This document shows, one piece after another, positions 35,107 to 47,152 of a stretch of 64,000 bases of DNA (position 1 is the first letter of the stretch; each line of letters begins with the position of its first letter). Under the pieces are notes generated by a model. It did not search any database. It had not been told where the DNA came from and worked only from the letters and a program-made list of their open reading frames with translations. The DNA is from Antedon bifida (Eukaryota; Echinodermata; Crinoidea; Comatulida; Antedonidae), in assembly GCA_963402885.1 (NCBI GenBank), contig OY727103.1, forward strand, positions 14,844,085 to 14,908,084, read 5' to 3'. Position numbers and translations under genes: made by a program.

Positions 35107-37786
35107 ATGAATACATTATCATTATTATCAATACTTCTTGTTCTGATTGCGTTGTCTGCAGCAAGGCCTGGAAGTAAGATAACTTTTTTTTATGTTTAGG
35201 CCTATGTACATTAATGTTACTTGAAACATTATCAATTATTGTTCAACTATTGTAATTGACAAACCCTTACCAAGAAGGAAAACTGAAAAAATGAAATAAA
35301 AAATTACTAATTAACAAATTTGACAAATTTTTGTAGACACAATAAAACTAACATCACTTTAAAATCCTTACCTAACATAAAGCTAAAGTTAACCAAATCA
35401 CCAAACACGGATGTGAAATTAAAAATCACAAATTAATCACAAAATGAAGACAACTTCTACAAATACTGGAGGCCTATAACAACAAGAAAGGGCAAGAAGC
35501 AATGTAGTAGGCCTACACCATATTCAGTATTCAGTGGTAATACACATGTTCTAAAAACCAAAACCACGCTTGGTCAACAAAACAAATACACTATTTACTT
35601 CAAGACGGGAAATGAGTAATTTCTAAAACTGAAATGTCACCATCATATAATAGTTTTACTGTCTTATACCAAAGCAATACACCACAAAACCTCCATTCAT
35701 ATTGAATAATAAAAATGCTGTCAATACGAAACCAATAAACTATTAATTCATCAATATCCTCAATATTATATAGATCTTGTCACTGTAATACAACCACTTC
35801 ATTCATTTTGATTGATTTTAAATGCTGTTAATACGAAACTAATAAAGCACAGGAAGCAACGTAAACGTCTTTCCTTGTCAAATCAGTCCTACGACGCATT
35901 TCAAGCACTGAATCATTCCATTTTTTTTAAATCATAGCCTGTGAATTTTGAATTAATTGTGAATTTTACCGAAATAAATGACGTGTTCGTGACGTGTCTA
36001 AATTGCAACCAAGGCTGCATGTTTTGAAGGGGATTTCTTAAACAATTACTATAAATAATACAAGTAGGCCTGTGTTGTTGAACACTAATCCTTCAGCATT
36101 TAAAAGCCAAAGTTTTTTGGTTTTTGGTAATGGTTGCTAAAAAAATATAAATCTAAAAGTGAATTATGAATAAATTATCAATATAAAACAACTTTGGACA
36201 AATATATTAGTAAACTTCTCTCAATTGCCATAATCAGACTCGTGCTTTATTCATGATTTCCTCCTTAACCTGATAGGAAAAAATAATGTAGCCCAGCTAC
36301 CAACGAAGCCTTAATTATGAGATAGGTTAGACTAATCGGCAATATCACTAAATATGACTTATTTACTTTCAGGAGAACTTCGAGACGCAGACAGTGAAGA
36401 AAATAGACGACCCAATGGCCTTAGAAATTTACGACAGAAAATGCAGAGGCAGAGACAACAACAACAACAACAACAGAATACAGAAGATAGCAGCAGTAGT
36501 AGTGAAGAAGAAGAAGGAGAAGGAGAAACACAGGATGGATCTGTATTGGAAATAGATCCACCACAGTTATCAGGTATGTTTCACTATATAAAACAAAACT
36601 ATTTTTGGACTACTTAACATTAGATCGTGATAAAAGAATCATGGTATGGTATTTAAATAACCGTAAAATATCTGCCAAAAGAAAGAACAATCTAAAGCTC
36701 TATCTACACTATCAAACTAGTGTGACTTATCTCTGAGCCAAAATTTGGTAGTGATATGACATCTTCATGTCCATATATGGGCACATCACAGTTTTTTTTA
36801 TCACATAAAGTTTGATAGTGTAGACAGAGCTTAAAACAAGACACACTTATTGTATTACTTTCAGATTTGTCATCAGTAGTAATGGGAATAGAATCTTCCC
36901 TTGGGGATCCAGCACTAATGGTAACAACTGTCGCACCAGAAGTAGAAGAAAGCGGTAACGTCAACGAAACCAATAACGGGGAGCCAGGAATCAACATACC
37001 ACAAGTCGGAGGAAGTAAGTACAAATGTATGGGCAGCGATGGAAACAAAATAATGCTAGGTGGCAGCACAGGATTATGAAAAAATGGCATCTCAACATTG
37101 TCAGAGGGCGGTATATGAAGAAAAAACAAAAAGGATCTTGACCAAACTATGCTAGATTTGGTTACAATTATGCTAGATCGTTTCGAAAAAATGCTAGCAA
37201 AACTGCTAGATCATCGGACATTTCACAATTGATTTTTCAGAAATATGCTAGATTATGTAGATTTTCTAAAATTATAAATGCCAGATGAGTCAAAATTACG
37301 CAACATAGCATAATTATGCTAGATTTGGCCACTATGGTTCTATAATGTTTTCCAGCCTTTGAATGTTTCACCTCTACTTAAATACTAACAACGATAATCA
37401 TCAGACATAATGTGTTCCTTGGTGATTCAGTTCCTTTCTTTTTTGTCGCTCTCTCTTTTTTTTGTTTTGGTCTTAGTAGACGTACACAGTAATTAAAATC
37501 AAATTCGGCACAAAAGAATGTAAACGAAACTAATATAGAACGAAAAGAATAACAATCAATTATTTGTTATACTATAGAGAACCCAACAACTGCAACCGAA
37601 ACGACGAAGGAGGTCGTCTGTCCAAGCACTTGTCCTCTGGAGTTTGACCCTGTATGTGGCACAGACGACGTTACGTACCCCTCTCTGTGTGTCTTCGAAG
37701 CTATCGTCTGCAAGGACGTCAGTTTGAATACGACGGTCGCACACCGTGGCAGCTGTTTGGAAAAAGCCACTACTAACGTGCCATGA
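35107..37786 (+). CDS. Secreted single-Kazal protein with poly-Gln and acidic linkers (208 aa)
   Basis: Exons are 35107-35173, 36373-36573, 36865-37014 and 37578-37786, all with phase-1 introns, giving 208 residues. Exon 1 is a signal peptide almost identical to that of paralogue B. Exon 2 is Arg/Gln-rich with seven Gln, then SSSSSEEEEGEGE. Exon 3 is homologous to exon 3 of the 264-aa Kazal gene (LSSVV near the start, PQV near the end). Exon 4 is one Kazal domain with six Cys and P-L-E after Cys2, so P1 is probably Leu. Its core reads GTDDVTY, with Asp in place of the usual Gly. It is predicted to be an extracellular protease inhibitor. Open frames on the opposite strand at 37556-37833 are shadows. 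Confidence 0.85.
36695..36832. mobile_element. Palindromic MITE, family 1 (intron copy)
   Basis: Terminal inverted repeats read agctc(t)(g/a)tctacactatcaaact and its complement. Inside is a second inverted pair around gggcacatcac. It lies in an intron of the 208-aa Kazal gene. Confidence 0.7.
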
Positions 37787-37975
37787 GTAAAGCAGCAAAT
37801 AAGGTAATAGCCTAATATTTGTAGAGACAACAATTGGTTGAATGAGATTGTATAAATGTGGTCTGGTCTATTAAGGAAGCGTATAGTGACTACTCAATGC
37901 AAGATTGGTATCGGAATGGTAATTTCGATGACAAGATGAGACTATGTTGTAATATTTTGAGTTTGCAATGGTTGA

Positions 37976-38121
37976 TGTTGAGGATGAGGAGGAGGAGGAG
38001 GAGGAGGAGGAGGAGGAGGATATGGTGGTTGATGTTGATGATGTTGATGATGATGATGTTGATGATGTTGATGATGTTGATGTTGATGACGATGATGACG
38101 ATGATGATGATGATAATGATA

Positions 38122-38161
<40 letters not shown>

Positions 38162-38228
38162 CGATGATGATGTTGATGATGTTGATGATGATGTTGATGA
38201 TGTTGATGATGATGTTTATGATGATGAT
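37976..38228 (+). repeat. Low-complexity GAG and GAT/GATGTT repeat
   Basis: A (GAG)n run is followed by about 200 bp of GAT triplets broken by GTT and GAC. It is open in five frames and gives Met-, Asp- and Ile-rich false frames. Confidence 0.85.
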
Positions 38229-39029
38229 CGTATAATTATTTGCAATTTCTCCATAATATTTTATCACTTTATTATTTCAATAGATGCGACATTTGTAACA
38301 TTGGTGAGACCGTAAGGAAGAATGCAACATCTCTCCAAGTGCAAGTTCATAATATATTGTTATAGAATACATACAATGAATGACAATTAATTTAAAATAA
38401 AACGTATTAATAATGTTTATATGCAATACTTTGATTGGTTAATATATATTCAGGAAAAAATAAAAATAGATTGGTTTACATGGGTCTAATTATATTATTT
38501 ACTCTGTACGTCTCAGATGTAGAAGACGCCAATTTCTCCTTGTGTAACATCAATATTCTGTTAGCAAACAAACCACGAAAATGTTTAAACTTCAATTAAA
38601 TAGATCATGAATTGGGCACGTTATGCAGTCAGTTGCATACGGATTATTTGTGTAAACCAACACATTTCAACCAGTTACTACAACTTCAAATGCCCATACA
38701 GTATTCGTTACACTGCATAATACTACTGTATATATATTTACATTATTGGGGGTGTTTTCAGATTCTAGAGGTTTTGAGGAAACGTCTAAATTTCAATCAC
38801 CGATGACTGTAACTAAAAATAGTTTATTTGCTTTTTGATGACGTAAGTTATTGTTTAAAACATCCTGTTTCAGTAGCCACGGCAACAACTTAAACAAAGG
38901 TTTACCATTTAGGGGTACCTCGAAAACATACAATGTATACAACAACGACAATAGAGGTAACATTTGGACCACAACAATACATAGTCGAGATTATAACCCT
39001 AGAAGGAAATCTAAAAGGCAATTACACAG

Positions 39030-39209
39030 ACTATTTATTTATTTATTTCGTTGCATTTTATTGTATTCATAGAATAATATATAAAGAGATGATTTAATAG
39101 TCAGCGTTGGACACCAGCTGACTATTTATTTATTTATTTCGTTGCATTTTATTGTATTCATAGAATAATACAAATTGATAATTCAATAGCCAGTGTTGGA
39201 CACCAACAA
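39030..39209 (+). repeat. Tandem duplication of about 90 bp
   Basis: The block starting actatttatttatttatt and ending with cgttggacacc recurs once directly, with small changes (39030-39118 and 39121-39209). Confidence 0.75.
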
Positions 39210-39236
39210 AAACACATAGCAAGCGGCGCATCACTC

Positions 39237-39312
39237 GATACGATGGCGTCACTGTAGCGCGATACGATGGCGTCACTGTAGCGCGATACGATGGCGTCAC
39301 TGTAGCGCGATA
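39237..39312 (+). repeat. 24-bp tandem repeat, three copies
   Basis: The unit gatacgatggcgtcactgta plus gcgc occurs three times, followed by a diverged part carrying TGACGTCA at 39317-39324. Confidence 0.8.
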
Positions 39313-40231
39313 TGCGATGACGTCAATGAATGTTGCTTGAACTCCGCAAGGATCTGGTTTTTCTTCTTGTTTCGACTTTAACCAATATTTTAAGTTTCCA
39401 TTTTTGGGGCGACACTTAGACCTATACTAAATTATATTTCGACAAAATTGCTTTAGTCAGTTTATATTCACAAAAACAAGCAATAAAAACATAGATTTCA
39501 ATCTTGGTTATTTTCAATAAAGTACACCAAATATCAAAATATATTAAGTAATTTATTTTGTTCCATCGTGTAAACAAAATTAAGTTTAACTGTAGTAGCG
39601 TCCATTATTCTGAAGATACCAAGTGCCCATTTCTCCCTGAAGAAATAGGGGGAAATAAAGATGAATATATAACTCGTGTTGTCTTTTTTAGAAACATTTT
39701 GTTTAGGTCTAATAAACTCAATCAATCTGTGTATGTATGCAGTAATTTTAATTAAATTATGTACAGGTAAATACAACGATGTACACATCCTACAATTCTA
39801 TTACTAGGACGAAAAATGTATACAAGTACAGTACCATTCAGGAAACATGTACCATACCCATACAATTTCAAACATAGTTCAAACTCATGAATTTACTTAT
39901 TTAAATATATAATATGTTGAATACATCAATTAAAAATATAAACTACTTAAATATACAAATATATACTTATATTATATACTATTATTAAAACAAATAAAAT
40001 TGCCTGAGCATACAATTACTTACAAACCAATGTTTATCATTAACATGATACGGAGATAGAGGAATTATTTCCCCATAGTATGTGGTAGATTTTATTTCAT
40101 GCCGTTTTTAATGTCTTTGAGGAAATATATTTAGGGTAAAAAAAATCTTCTGAGATAAACTTATGGATTTATGCCGTCGAGGTTGAAACAACTGCTGCTG
40201 TTGTGTAATGAATTCTCAGATGAGACTAACA

Positions 40232-40365
40232 TACCTTATATACACTATCAAACTAGTTTGACAAAAAAAGTGTGTGATGTGCCCAAATAATGGTAGTAAT
40301 ATACTTATATATGGGCATATCACATTTTTTTTATCACATAAAGTTTGATAGTGTAGACAAAGCTT
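40232..40365. mobile_element. Palindromic MITE, family 1
   Basis: Carries tacactatcaaactagtttgac at the left and aaagtttgatagtgtagac at the right, with the gtgatgtgccc / gggcatatcac internal inverted pair. Confidence 0.7.
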
Positions 40366-40924
40366 ATCATTTCGAGTGGTTAAGACAGGGTCACTGTATA
40401 CCCATAATGTTCGGGTCCATGGCCTTCCTCCGCTAATAGTTCTGGTGGTAATCTTTTCGAATAAGGACTAAACAGCTTTATCGTTCATCTGGCTCGTAAG
40501 CAATTAAAAATCCAGTGCATCTTTCAGGAAGAGTAGGGGATTACCCGATGTTCTGGTCCATTTCCCCTGTCGTTAATCTAATGGCCCTACCAGTTCAATC
40601 ATTAAAAAAAATATAAGAGTGGTCCTATGTCCCAATTGGACAAAAATATAATAAAACACAATGGTTTAATGGTTTGAGTAGGGGCAGTTGGACCACAGTA
40701 TTTTATCCATTTTCACAAATCTATACAATATGATACATAAATTTTCCAATATTGTTATTTCAAAAATTTACTGACCTAGCTGAGATTGTTATATATTACT
40801 ATATTTAGATATTACTACATAGCCTATGTAAATACGTGAACATGATTGGTTGAAACTGCATCACATGACTACTGCTGCGAGGATCGTAAATCGTATATAT
40901 CCTCGAGTACGATGATATTGGAAT

Positions 40925-41025
40925 GACTTGGGAATGATATGTTCTCGGAGAATATATATTTCCCTCAGCTAGTGCTTCGGGAAATATATATTCCCTCGAA
41001 CAAAATATCATTCCCTCGGGGATGT
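40925..41025. repeat. Long imperfect hairpin
   Basis: The arm gggaatgatatgttctcgg..aatatatatttccc is mirrored by gggaaatatatattccctcg..atatcattccc across a loop of about 15 bases. It may be a MITE or a snapback element. Confidence 0.55.
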
Positions 41026-41131
41026 CAAATCTTATATTTAACCTCTAAGCAGGCAATATCTGTATAATATTGTATAATAATAATATATATTTGTACATTG
41101 TCAATAGTATAAAAAATGTCCCCAAGAAATG

Positions 41132-44100
41132 CTATTGACACTCTCTTTGCAAACGTTGAAAAATCAAATATCGAGAAGGGTCCACCCTTTTTAGTTTACT
41201 TTGAACTTGTTGCGGTAGTGTCCACATTGCCTTTTGCGATAAATCATTAACAAAAAAGAGTCTACCCAGGTTTTCGCTTGCCATGCTTCGATGCATCATC
41301 CAATTGTCAATCAGAAGAGATTCGTCGTAGTACAGTCCGCATTTACATTTTTGTCGCCTTTGTTGTTGATCTTGTATCGCACACATATCCATTACAAATT
41401 TTGATACATCATGATTATCAGTGACCTCTTGATAAACTGGGTCATCCACAGGAGGGGTAGGTAATGGCGGGCGAGCCTCTATCGGCAACGGTTGTTGAAC
41501 TGCTATCGGATCAGGTTCACTCACCCTTCGCATACGTGGCACTTGTCGTTTCGTTGGTAATTCAACAGAACGAGCAGTTCGCATTTTTTTTTGTTTATCT
41601 ATGGGCGTTGTTAGCTTCAGGTCTGTGATTTGGCTTCCGGGAATGTCATGATCCATAAAATAGTCAATAACTTCTTGTATTGTTGGAAACTTTAGATTCT
41701 TTGTTACTTCGTACCTGTCATTTTGTGGCAGTACTTTGAAGTGATATATATTCAATCTTGTGTGCCTAGAAAAAAAAAAATTAATTCATTATTACTGCAA
41801 TTATTCATTCATCAGTGGAAAATTATTGTCATTTGCATATAAAATATACATAGAAATTATGTTTGCTCTGAGATATAGAAAAACAGATAAATAAAAAACG
41901 AACAAAAACAATTACAATTCAGTGTCACATCACTCTCGTACGGTATACTGAACTAAATGAATAAAATAACTGATATGACATCAATGTTGTCACAAGAATA
42001 GTGATTGGCCATAGTGTTATAGCATATCTAAGGATGGTGTCCCATCAATAGAGGTGTTTTGTGTCCCATCAATAGAGGTGTTTTGTGTCCCATCAATAGA
42101 GGTGTCTTTGTGTCCCATCAATAGAGGTGTCTTTGTGTCCTATCAATAGAGGTGTCTTTGTGTCCCATCAATAGAGGTGTCTTAGTGTACCAAAAAGGGG
42201 GGTTGAACTGTTGTCTTTATTGCCTCCATCCCTATTAATAATTATTCACAATCATTGAAACAACAAATAAACAAAAATAACTGTAAAATTCATATCAAAT
42301 GAGACAGTGTCCCTCCCATTATGTATCATTATTTCAGATTTCTGCTTCGTTACACCATAATGAATACTTGACCCCGCCCAACAGTTAAGTTTCAAAATGA
42401 TGCATTTAATTAGATTTTTTTCTCTAATGAATAAATTAAAATTGATATTAAACAGTTTTGTAAAAACAATTTTTACATTATTGCTACAATTATCGTACTG
42501 ATAATTAGATTCACCCACTTATTTGTTACCTAATACAGGAAGAAGATCACTTAATGACGGACATTATTTCGACCTTGGTGGTTTTACTGGAATAATACCG
42601 ACTTAATTTGAAGAAAAGATGCTTTTTGATGGAATTGGTAATTGATGCATTATTAGTTGGATATCCTCTACTTAAATGGCAATCATCCGCTAGACAACGC
42701 CTTGTGACAAACTGTTTGTGTTTGTTTTCTGTGCCGATTTGTTTGCGCCAGACGAAAGGGTTCATTGTTTTTCAGGCTATTTTACAGGCTATGTCTGCAC
42801 TATCAAACTAGTTTGATAAAAAAAGTGTGATGTGCCCAAATATGGTAGTGATATACCCAAATATGGTAGTGATATTACATCATTATGTCCATATATGGGC
42901 ATATCACATTTTTGTTATCACATAAAGTTTGATAGTGTAGACGGAGCTTAACATTTTTTGTCACATAGATTGATAGTGTAGATTGTAGATTTAGACTGTG
43001 GTCAAAATTAAAGGAAATCTCTTAAACAACAATAAACCTTATTAACGTACTAATTAATGTGAGAAAAAAAAATAAACTACTGTACAGACTACACTAAATT
43101 TCTTGGGAAATTCTAGGAATTTAAATTTATATCAATCAATGATAATCATAGACACGTTCAGAAAAGGAAACATTTAATTTAAGGTTAATGGCCTGAAGCT
43201 TAGGATGCTTTGGTTATTTATGAACTTTTTTACCTTGACGAACCTCAAGGTTCAATGCAAGCAAACTCTATTTTAGAGTTATTTTATCTCTTCCCTTGTC
43301 AAACAAAACGAATAAACGCAGCATTTGAATTGAATAATTGCATAGGGAAATTAAAGCGCGAGTATCTGTCTTGAGGTTCAGGAAGAGACAGAGGAGTGAC
43401 CATACATGTTATTATGAGGGCGTGTGTTGTACGTTGGACTACTGATTGCGAGATTATGGGGTCCATACCAACAGTAGTTGCTTGTATCCTTAGGGAAGAA
43501 ACTTTACTTACATTTGCCTCTCTCTACCCAAATTTGCAAATGGATATCCAGTAAGGTCAAAACACTATTTTTGGTGATTACTAGCTGCATTATGGAAGTA
43601 TATTTCCATACATGTTTGATCCAAAAATGACCGGGGTAATATAATAATTTAGAGTGCTTAGAGGTTTCACAACATTAGGTGCTTCATAAATCAAGGATAT
43701 AATTATTATTATGTAAAACAATCAAAACATTCTCAACATTACCTCTTGCTTTTAGGAATAACATTACATACCACAAATCTAATGTACAGTTTAACTGTCC
43801 TAATACCGGACACCTTTGGGCGACCAAATATGTCTAGTTTTCCGGATAATCTGGTATTCAGAATGTGCTTTTAATGATAAAGAGGAAATTTGGACCTTTT
43901 TAACTTTGAAAAAGTCTGGTTTTGGGAGAGTTTCTGGTTTTCAAAGAGTCCGGTATTTGGAGAGTTGTTTGGATTTAGGTTTGTGGTACATTATGTTATT
44001 CCTAAAAGCAAGAGGTAATACTGTAGGTAGGGTTTATACTTACACAACAGAAATTGTAAGAGCGTATGGACTGGAGTTGCTTCTTCGTATGAGGTACGCG

Positions 44101-44624
44101 CCTGTTTGATGTATGTGTGGGTTCATCATCTTTACCAACTAAAAATAAAAATACTACAGTATTATCATTAATTTTGCAATTAAAAAAACAATAACAAAAT
44201 GAACAAAGAAGATGTAACAATGCTAACAAATATTGATTATAATAAACATATATAAATTCAGTGATATTAATATTTTTGTTTTTAGTATTCAGCCAGGTAA
44301 AACCTGACTAGGTCAGGTCATACTGTCTAACCTGTATTCTAATCTATTAACTACAGTAGTAATATAAATATGAAGTATATTTACCTCACTATATTCGACT
44401 ATGTCATAATAACAATTAATGGTTTTTAAATCTTCTGACCACCAAAGGTTTTGTAAACCATTACGATCTGGATTGTTATCATGTGAATTCCGTGTTTCCC
44501 TACTGTGCTGTCTTTCGGGAGATATAGGTATCGAAATTGTTGGGATGTCTGGCCGTGGTGGAATCGGCGGTCCGATGTTATCGTTTAATGCTTTACCCAA
44601 GATGCGTTTCATTTTTTCAAACAT
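41132..44624 (-). CDS. SH2 and WW-like adaptor protein (incomplete model)
   Basis: Two exons are supported on the minus strand. Exon 44694-44385 has an acceptor at its start, the start codon at 44624 and a donor after GAG (phase 0). It encodes PPIPPRP, a likely SH3-binding stretch, then a polar part. Exon 41765-41132 encodes the second half of an SH2 domain (IYHFKVLP, then a KFPTIQEVIDYF helix), a proline-rich linker (PPLPTPP), and near the end GRLFFVN..W..P, resembling the last two strands of a WW domain. The exon with the SH2 arginine strand (FLVR) must lie between 44384 and 41766, but I could not find it. The role is probably tyrosine-kinase signalling. Confidence 0.55.
42035..42187 (+). 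repeat. Tandem repeat of about 26 bp, six copies
   Basis: Copies of gtgtcccatcaatagaggtg with a short T-rich spacer follow each other six times within the SH2 gene's intron. Confidence 0.85.
42788..42951. mobile_element. Palindromic MITE, family 1 (longest copy)
   Basis: Both ends (tatgtctgcactatcaaact and agtttgatagtgtagacgga) and the internal inverted pair are present. The internal catatggtagtgatat module is doubled. Confidence 0.75.
43787..44026 (+). mobile_element. Diverged pogo/Tigger-like MITE
   Basis: It shares taccggacacctttggg and following sequence with the cleaner copy at 51460-51622. The right end is diverged; an aatactgta near 44026 may be its remnant. Confidence 0.4.
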
Positions 44625-47029
44625 TACCTATATTGTTATTTATCATGCGAAAGAAACAGATAGTATTTCGATAAGAACACTTGCATGCAGGAACCTGTGA
44701 AAATGTAAAAGTTGTCAGCCACGTGAAATAAAAATCGCTTAAAATTGTTCACACAATAGCGACAATGTATTCTGGTTGCAGTATGTACAGTATCTCAAAT
44801 CACGTCTTACAAATGCGTATCAAACCGGTAAATCAAATATAGCAGTATTTTCAAAGTATTGTCAAACAAAAATACATTCTGCACAGCCTTTAATGCTCAA
44901 AGTTCATAAATTAGAGTCGCGCATCAATGAGTAAACTTCACAATTCAACCAATCACAAACAGACTTGGTGTGATGTAGCATGGTAGTTTAACATCCTGTT
45001 AGAAGGCAAAAGGTGAAAAAATTAAACAATTTAATGCTTTATTTGTACAGGAAAAGTTTAATAAACCAATTTTATCAGTACAATTACCTCATCTTATGAC
45101 ATTACTTTTATATTATAAATAGTCTAAGTGTTTTGTTTAAATTGTATTAATATTGAAAAATCTGCTAGATCTTAAAGTTCTGTAATCTCTACAATAAATA
45201 AAATAATTTAATTACAATTAGGGCTAATTATAGCTGCAAATCCACAAGGGGCAGAAAAGGGCTGGGGACGTATGTAAAAACGAAATGTATACACAGTAAA
45301 CTTTCTCAATACCAGAAAGCCAGCCTAATGTGTTTGTCAGGTTGATCAAAATTTGATATTTATTATAATATTGAGGAAAACAATTCCAGATTTATCGGTT
45401 GAGTTGAGTTGGGTTTTGGTGGGAGGAGGAGGATTGCACCAATATATAATCTCTCTTTCATGGTCCAATTCTCCTACAGTAGGTTCCTATTGTTTACTGG
45501 CTTCCTGCCAATTTTAAATTATTTCTAGTGTCACAGTTCCCATTTAAAGTGATAGGCAAAGAAAACATTTGCTTATTGTTGTACTGAATTTTTTCACTGT
45601 TATTATAAAAGCGCTTTTGACAAACAAAGCTGCTTCAAACACTGTGTGTTCTATAATGTTAATTCACCACCACCTTGCCATATATTTTTTCCTTGACTCT
45701 TAGACTACTGCAGTGGTTTTATAAATCAAGAGTACAATTTGTAATCAGAATTTTATGAGATAAATGTAAAGTTAACAACAATCGGTGAAACATTGAGATT
45801 TTTAAACCTAACAAGTCTTACTTTATATGGAAGAAGTCTCCCCTTATATGGAAGAAGTCTTCCCTTATATGGAAGAAGTCTAGTAGATATCCGACTAATA
45901 ACGACATAGGAAACGTATACATTTTAATGAAGGACGAAATTAGAGTATTGCCACATTACCCACAGAACACATATTCTGACCGAGCGAACACATTTTCTAA
46001 CTGAAGTTAACCTCAGACCAAATACGTGACTGAACATTTAGAAAACCATGATGTCATAAAAGCATAGAAAACTGGATCTGAGAAGATGTTGTACTGCATG
46101 TTATAATGTGACTACTGTATCTTTAAAAAATGTGAAATACAGTATGTTTAAAAAGTTACAAACCTATGACATTACAATGCATTTATAGTATCAAGTTGGT
46201 TGTATGCTAATGATGAACTTTATCATGTGGTATAACAATCAAAAAGTGTTTTTTTTTCGTTTCGTTATATTTATTCAACCAAACATACATTTTAACATAA
46301 TATTTTCTCCTTATTTTAGTTAGGATCTGGTTTAGAAGTAAAAAACTTGTCTCAATCAGACCCTCACAAAACAATATATAAGAATTAGTTTTAAATAAGG
46401 AAAAGGTAAACTGATATAATGTATAGTACTCATAACACAACAATGTCAGTACATGACCAGGATATTGACTATGATTGTGCTTTATACCCTAAAAACTTAA
46501 CTTTAATCTCAGATTAGGTTGAAAAAAAAAGTGTTAAAGCAAGAGTTCTTCAATCTAGTTATGGTGGATCTCTTCCTTGGTGAAAATTAAACTGTTCAAT
46601 TAAAGGTCAATAAAATTTTCCTGCACTCAACCACGTAATCCAGAATCTAATGTGTTTACTTTACAGTATAACAAACAAGAATATATAATCATTAATATAG
46701 TATGTCTATCTGGTAAAAACTAAAAGTATTTCTGAAGATATTATTACCACCAGTGTTTATATCTGTATAATTAATATAATAAATACAGTACCTATGATTA
46801 GGTACAGTACCAATAGATCCATATGTTAATGTTATGCAAATAATTATAATAATCCACGGAAATGAAGTGATATCAAAATGAATGATCATACAGTATTTTT
46901 CAACTTATTATAGGAAAACATTACAATAACAAATATTATTAACTCGCCTAGGATGCAAGCGAGTTTTTCCTAGAAGACCTGTAATGTAGCAGGTTGAAGT
47001 GCTGTACTACATCTTTCCATGAATTCTAA

Positions 47030-47152
47030 AACTCTGTCTACACTATCAAATTTTATGTGCCCATACTTTGATGGACATGATGATGTCATATTACTACCAT
47101 ATTTGGGCATATCACTACCATATTTGGGCACATCACACTACTTTTACTGAGT
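47030..47152. mobile_element. Palindromic MITE, family 1 (one end lost)
   Basis: Begins ctctgtctacactatcaaa and carries the doubled catatttgggca(t/c)atcac module; the right terminal repeat is missing. Confidence 0.6.

Larger units (their letters stand above)
37787..41131. other. Intergenic stretch with several repeats
   Basis: No supported gene. AATAAA at 38396 may end the upstream transcript. It holds the GAT repeat, a duplicated 90-bp block, a 24-bp triplicate, a MITE and a long hairpin, each listed separately. At 38876-38967 a possible relic exon (acceptor, Thr-rich frame, donor) is broken by a stop codon. Confidence 0.5.

Noticed and set aside
37858-38315. Met-, Ile- and Asp-rich frames of 115-125 codons
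   Set aside because: Produced by the GAT/GATGTT low-complexity repeat.
38876-38967. Thr-rich exon-like stretch with acceptor and donor
   Set aside because: In the phase-1 frame a stop codon follows six codons; at best a relic of a linker exon.
42035-42187. Regular repeats that could suggest a CRISPR array
   Set aside because: The spacers are only a few bases of the same T-rich sequence and the genome is eukaryotic; it is a simple tandem repeat.
42547-42811. Overlapping 72- and 67-codon frames; the minus one has FVTR, which might be the missing SH2 strand
   Set aside because: No W-x-x-G start, no usable splice sites, and the reading ends in a stop before any donor. Too weak to join to the SH2 gene.
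43425-43480. tRNA-like stretch (ttggactactgattgcgagattatgggg)
   Set aside because: Could be a decayed tRNA-derived SINE, but I cannot fold a full cloverleaf with A and B boxes.
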